Source: an uncultured Anaerostipes sp. (GTDB lineage Bacteria > Bacillota > Clostridia > Lachnospirales > Lachnospiraceae). Taken from it: DNA of 9,050 nucleotides. The DNA is taken from the NCBI GenBank assembly GCA_900756035.1, contig CAAEIR010000065.1:1-9050 (forward strand), read 5' to 3'. Under the pieces are notes generated by a model. That model made no database searches, was not told the DNA's origin, and saw nothing but the letters and a program-made list of their open reading frames with translations. Both the position numbers and the translations under genes were made by a program. Below, piece by piece: positions 6,264-9,050 of the stretch; the stretch's first letter is position 1; the number at the start of each line of letters is the position of its first letter.

Positions 6264-6309
6264 CGGGGACTTCTCTATATGAGACAGTCCCCGCTTATAA
6301 AAGTTTTAA
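6264..6309. terminator. Terminator between convergent sigG and corA
   Basis: CGGGGACT (6264-6271) pairs with AGTCCCCG (6286-6293). TCTC (6272-6275) stacks on GAGA (6281-6284) across a one-base bulge, closing a TATAT loop. The stem starts 5 nt after the sigG stop. The downstream T-run is interrupted (CTTATAAAAGTTTT), so it is weaker than the other two terminators. It lies 23 nt past the corA stop on the other strand. Confidence 0.75.
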
Positions 6310-6315
6310 AAATAC

Positions 6316-7263
6316 CTATAAAATATTTTTCTTTTTTAAGATATATACCGCAATCAGACAGACAATCAGGGAAAATACGGAGATTACGGCGAATCCGTAG
6401 ACCTTTCCCGCAAAAGGCATTCCTGCCACGTTCACATTCATCCCATATAATCCGGAAATCATCGTCGGAAGTTCCAAAATGATTGTGATAGCCGCTAAAA
6501 ATTTCATTACCTGATTCAGATTGTTATCAATAATCGAACCAAACAGCGACATGGTACTTCGAAGAATATTATGATAAATATCTGTCATCTCCATAGCCTG
6601 CTTATTCTCGATAATAACATCTTCCAACAGTTCCTGATCTTCTTCATAATGACGCAGACCAATATGCTTTCGAAGTTTTTCTAATACCACCTCATTTGAT
6701 TTTAATGCGGTGGTAAAATAAACCAGACATTTTTCCAGATCATATAACTGAATCAGATCCTTGTTCTGGTAAGTCTCATGGAGCAGATCTTCTACCTGAT
6801 TGGCTCTCTGGTCAATCACTCGCAGATAGTACAAAAACAATGCGGCATTATTATAAAGAATCTGGTACACAAACCGTGTTTTCATAAACGTATAAAAATT
6901 GGATACCAGACCATCCACAAACTGTTTTAAAATATTCGTTTCCTCCAGGCAGACTGTAAACACAATCTTTCTTGTAATGAAAATTCCCAAAGGAATCGTC
7001 TCGTACCATTTCTTATGATCCTCTTCCTCCACTACCGGAATATTTACCAGTATCATCGTATAATTTTCTTCATTTTCCAGACGGGAGCGTTCTTCCGTAT
7101 CCAGTGCCGCCTTCAGATCATCCATATCGATACCGTAGGATTCCGAGATCTCCATTAACTCACTCATCGTAGGATCTGTAATCATCACCCATGATTCTAA
7201 TTCAATATGGTCGAGCTCCTGAAGCTCTTTTTGATCTTCATAATTCTTAAAAATCTGGATCAT
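6316..7263 (-). CDS. corA: CorA-family divalent metal ion transporter
   Basis: This 315-residue protein has a long soluble N-terminal domain (about 1-250, rich in acidic and helical segments) and two C-terminal membrane helices (about 254-273 and 288-309). The signature YGMN (273-276) follows the first helix, and a positively charged tail (KKKNIL) ends the chain. This is the layout of pentameric CorA channels, which take up Mg and sometimes Co or Ni. The sub-family seen here, with an EL-PTMISGLYGMNVN loop, is common in Firmicutes, and which metal it carries is not certain. The ATG at 7263 has GGGAGGC at 7269-7275 with 5 nt spacing. The promoter-like element copy C lies about 37 nt upstream and points at it. 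The oxidoreductase gene ends 106 bp upstream in the same direction with no clear terminator, so read-through is also possible. Confidence 0.93.
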   Translation of the reverse strand: MIQIFKNYEDQKELQELDHIELESWVMITDPTMSELMEISESYGIDMDDLKAALDTEERSRLENEENYTMILVNIPVVEEEDHKKWYETIPLGIFITRKIVFTVCLEETNILKQFVDGLVSNFYTFMKTRFVYQILYNNAALFLYYLRVIDQRANQVEDLLHETYQNKDLIQLYDLEKCLVYFTTALKSNEVVLEKLRKHIGLRHYEEDQELLEDVIIENKQAMEMTDIYHNILRSTMSLFGSIIDNNLNQVMKFLAAITIILELPTMISGLYGMNVNVAGMPFAGKVYGFAVISVFSLIVCLIAVYILKKKNIL

Positions 7264-7299
7264 CTTCTGCCTCCCTTACTGATAAATATCTACCTTAGT

Positions 7300-7328
7300 A
7301 GTATACCTTATCAGACGAAGTCCGTCCA
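7300..7328 (-). promoter_or_regulatory. Promoter within element copy C, driving corA
   Basis: The -35-like TGGACG (plus 7323-7328), a 17-bp spacer and TATACT (plus 7300-7305) predict a start near 7293 and a leader of about 30 nt with a strong GGGAGGC ribosome site. This is the tightest of the three element-to-gene arrangements. Confidence 0.58.
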
Positions 7329-7331
7329 GTG
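7300..7331 (-). repeat. Dispersed promoter-like element, copy C (diverged)
   Basis: On the minus strand CACTGGACGGAC (7331-7320), the variable block TTCGTCT (7319-7313) and GATAAGGTATACT (7312-7300) match the cores of copies A and B, with all 25 non-variable bases identical. The small dyad next to the -35 is decayed here (7328-7343). Its variable block instead creates GACG-GACTT-CGTC, a 4-bp dyad inside the spacer region. It faces corA. Confidence 0.88.
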
Positions 7332-7369
7332 GGAAGAATCACAGTGTGTTTGAAAAATACTTTACGCTT

Positions 7370-8335
7370 TTATTCAAATGGATATCTCATTCCCCATTGG
7401 GTTCTGACACTGGTGAGAATCTTCATGGTATCTCGGGTAATTTCCTGGCAGTCATCTTTCCAGCTTCCCTCGATGGATCCTTCCATTGCCTCGATCTCAT
7501 ACTGGAGAGCATCTTCGCTTTTTCCTGCCTCAACGGTCTCCACTTCACCGGTCTCTGTGTTTGTAATCGTTGCTTTGCACGCTCTTGGATATTCGTAAAC
7601 TTCAATATATCCCTGATCTCCTGTTACGACTCCTCGTTTTGGCTGTTTTGCACGAAGTGTCAGACACATCACGACCATCTCTCCCTTGGTATTTTTCATA
7701 ACGATACCAGCCTGCTCATCTGCTCCTGTTTCTAAATATTCTACCGTTGTGAGAATGGTATTCGGCATCTCACTTAAGAAGGTTCTCGCAAATGAAGTAG
7801 CGTAAACTCCGATATCCAGCAAAGCTCCTCCCGCTGCTTCTAAGGCAAAAAAGCGATTTGTAGAATCATATCCCTTATTGCTTCCGAAATTCACCTGAAC
7901 CATCTTCATTTTTCCGATGGCTCCCTCTTTGATTCTCTCTTTCAGTTTCTGATACAAAGGCATATGAGAAATCGTCATAGCCTCACGCACTACTACATGA
8001 TGTTTCTCGGCTAATTCCAGGACTTCTTCTAACTGTCCGGCATTTACCGTAATTGCTTTTTCGCACAAAACATGTTTCCCTGCGCAAACTGCCTTTTTGA
8101 TATTTTCATAGTGCATACTGTGCGGTGTTGCAATATAGATTACATCAATATTTTCGTCTGCCAGCATATCTTCATATGTATCAAAAACATGTTTTACTCC
8201 ATAAGTTTTTGCATATTCCTGTGCCTTTTCCAGTGTACGGTTGCTGACACCATAAATCTCTTTTCCCATCTTTTGAAACGCTGCTGCCATCTCATTTGCA
8301 ATCGTTCCACATCCTAAAATTCCCCATGTGCTCAT
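7370..8335 (-). CDS. Gfo/Idh/MocA-family NAD(P)-dependent oxidoreductase
   Basis: This 321-residue cytoplasmic enzyme has an N-terminal Rossmann fold with the nucleotide loop GILGCGTIA (5-13). It also has IYIATPHSMHYENIKKAVCAG-type sequence (67-86) and CEKAITVN (91-98), the family's CEKP-x-x-x-N motif with Ala in place of Pro and the catalytic-type Lys kept. The C-terminal alpha/beta domain includes GGALLDIGVY (169-178), typical of the dihydrodiol-dehydrogenase / glucose-fructose-oxidoreductase-like group. Members oxidise or reduce sugars, inositols and related alcohols; the substrate here is unknown. The ATG at 8335 has AGGAGA at 8344-8349 with 8 nt spacing. It lies 62 bp after rpiA on the same strand with no terminator between them, so the two are probably co-transcribed. 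That would fit a sugar-related role but does not prove one. Confidence 0.92.
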   Translation of the reverse strand: MSTWGILGCGTIANEMAAAFQKMGKEIYGVSNRTLEKAQEYAKTYGVKHVFDTYEDMLADENIDVIYIATPHSMHYENIKKAVCAGKHVLCEKAITVNAGQLEEVLELAEKHHVVVREAMTISHMPLYQKLKERIKEGAIGKMKMVQVNFGSNKGYDSTNRFFALEAAGGALLDIGVYATSFARTFLSEMPNTILTTVEYLETGADEQAGIVMKNTKGEMVVMCLTLRAKQPKRGVVTGDQGYIEVYEYPRACKATITNTETGEVETVEAGKSEDALQYEIEAMEGSIEGSWKDDCQEITRDTMKILTSVRTQWGMRYPFE

Positions 8336-8397
8336 CTGACTTATCTCCTATTCATAATCCATCTGTTGTTCTGCTTCATTTTTTCTGCCCCAATGCG

Positions 8398-9024
8398 TTA
8401 ACATCCGGCTTTTAATACCCTGACTCCTTCTTTTCCTGCAACCAATGCTTTCGATGCAATTTGATAAAAAAGAGAAGTTTCAATCACTCCGGTTATCTGT
8501 TTTAACTGTCCGTCAATCATCTTAAGATCCGGCAGTTCCTCAAAAAACAGTTCCAGAAGGCGGGCGTCTCTCACTTTCACAACAGCTCCCACAGCCTCTG
8601 CCTGAGCTGTAACATACTGCACAGATTCCGGCACAATGTCCAGCACAATCGGAACCGTATTTCCAAGACATTCACACACCTTCGACTCATCTACCAACAG
8701 CACATATTCCTTCGACATTCTGGCAATCACTTTCTCAAGGGTATGGATTCCGCCTCCGCTTTTATAAGCATTGAGCTGTAAATCAACCTGATCACATCCG
8801 TCAAAAGAGATTTCCACCTGGTTTACCTCTCTCGTTTCAACCAGCGGAATTCCCAGTTTCTTACAAGTCTCTTCTGTTACCTTGGATGGAGTTACCACCT
8901 TAACACACTTTCCGCTCTCTTTGATATACTCTGCAAGATATCCTATGGTTTCTCCGCCTCCAAGACCAACTACTCCCTGATCCGGCACAAGTTCCAATGC
9001 CGCCTTTGCACACAATCGTTTCAA
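8398..9024 (-). CDS. rpiA: Ribose-5-phosphate isomerase A, divergent form
   Basis: This 208-residue protein matches RpiA along its length; typical members have about 220-235 residues. RpiA interconverts ribose 5-phosphate and ribulose 5-phosphate in the pentose phosphate pathway. Landmarks are GVVGLGGGETIGYL (17-30; the family loop is GTGST), FDGCDQVD (74-81; family DGADE), YKSGGGIHTLEK (87-98; family KGGGA-x-x-x-EK) and LLVDESK (109-115). Residues equivalent to the catalytic pair of Asp, Lys and Glu in E. coli RpiA are kept as D75, D78, K88 and E97. The phosphate loop and the Glu after the second Asp are changed, so the substrate could differ. The start is TTG at 9024, backed by AGGAGG at 9030-9035 with 5 nt spacing. 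The frame stays open to the window edge, so a longer start cannot be fully excluded. It appears to be first in a run with the oxidoreductase gene. Confidence 0.85.
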   Translation of the reverse strand: MKRLCAKAALELVPDQGVVGLGGGETIGYLAEYIKESGKCVKVVTPSKVTEETCKKLGIPLVETREVNQVEISFDGCDQVDLQLNAYKSGGGIHTLEKVIARMSKEYVLLVDESKVCECLGNTVPIVLDIVPESVQYVTAQAEAVGAVVKVRDARLLELFFEELPDLKMIDGQLKQITGVIETSLFYQIASKALVAGKEGVRVLKAGC

Positions 9025-9050
9025 AGTTTCCTCCTTTCTTGTTGCAGAAA

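Noticed and set aside
7336..7380. Terminator after the Gfo/Idh/MocA gene
   Set aside because: TTTGAA and TTCAAA near 7349-7378 could pair, but the stem is short and A/T-only, with no GC core. I do not count it as a terminator.
7329..7735. Plus-strand open frames of 89 and 129 codons
   Set aside because: Both are shadows opposite the Gfo/Idh/MocA gene, without an RBS or recognisable protein.

Overview
The window looks like chromosomal DNA of a low-GC, anaerobic, Gram-positive Clostridia-type bacterium, most likely Lachnospiraceae. The evidence is a pyrophosphate-type phosphofructokinase, a sporulation sigma factor that closely matches SigG, strong AGGAGG-type ribosome binding sites, an AT-rich codon style, and strong intrinsic terminators between convergent genes. 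The family-level placement is inference. There is no phage, transposase, CRISPR array or RNA gene that I can support.

Layout from left to right: the first codons of a ZIP-type metal transporter leaving the left edge (minus); a YihY/BrkB-family membrane protein (plus); a PPi-dependent 6-phosphofructokinase (minus), convergent with yihY over a shared 14-bp-stem terminator; a 591-residue M24-family Xaa-Pro aminopeptidase (plus), divergent from the kinase; an amino-acid-type solute-binding lipoprotein (minus), convergent with the peptidase over another 14-bp-stem terminator; sigG (plus), divergent from the lipoprotein gene; and on the minus strand rpiA, a Gfo/Idh/MocA oxidoreductase and a CorA-family metal transporter. 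The first two of these last three are 62 bp apart and may form one transcript. Several track-length reading frames start too far upstream. RBS and promoter positions place the true starts at 2651 (peptidase), 5340 (lipoprotein) and 5480 (sigG), and rpiA starts at a TTG codon.

The most interesting structure is a short dispersed element present in three full intergenic copies (102-147, 2503-2548, 7300-7331) plus a 22-bp partial copy (2463-2484). Its core is CACTGGACGGAC, seven variable bases, then GATAAGGTATACT. In every full copy this contains a promoter-like pair (TGGACG, 17-bp spacer, TATACT) pointing at the gene just downstream. Two copies also have a small AGTGC-TTC-GCACT dyad just upstream of, and touching, the -35. 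The three genes served are a ZIP metal transporter, a metal-dependent aminopeptidase and a CorA metal transporter. The element could therefore be a repeated, conserved promoter/operator for a metal-linked regulon, or a mobile promoter repeat dispersed through the genome. The window alone cannot decide which.

The remaining genes are housekeeping: reversible glycolytic phosphorylation (PPi-PFK), pentose phosphate isomerisation (RpiA), sugar-type redox chemistry (Gfo/Idh/MocA), peptide turnover, nutrient uptake and forespore transcription.
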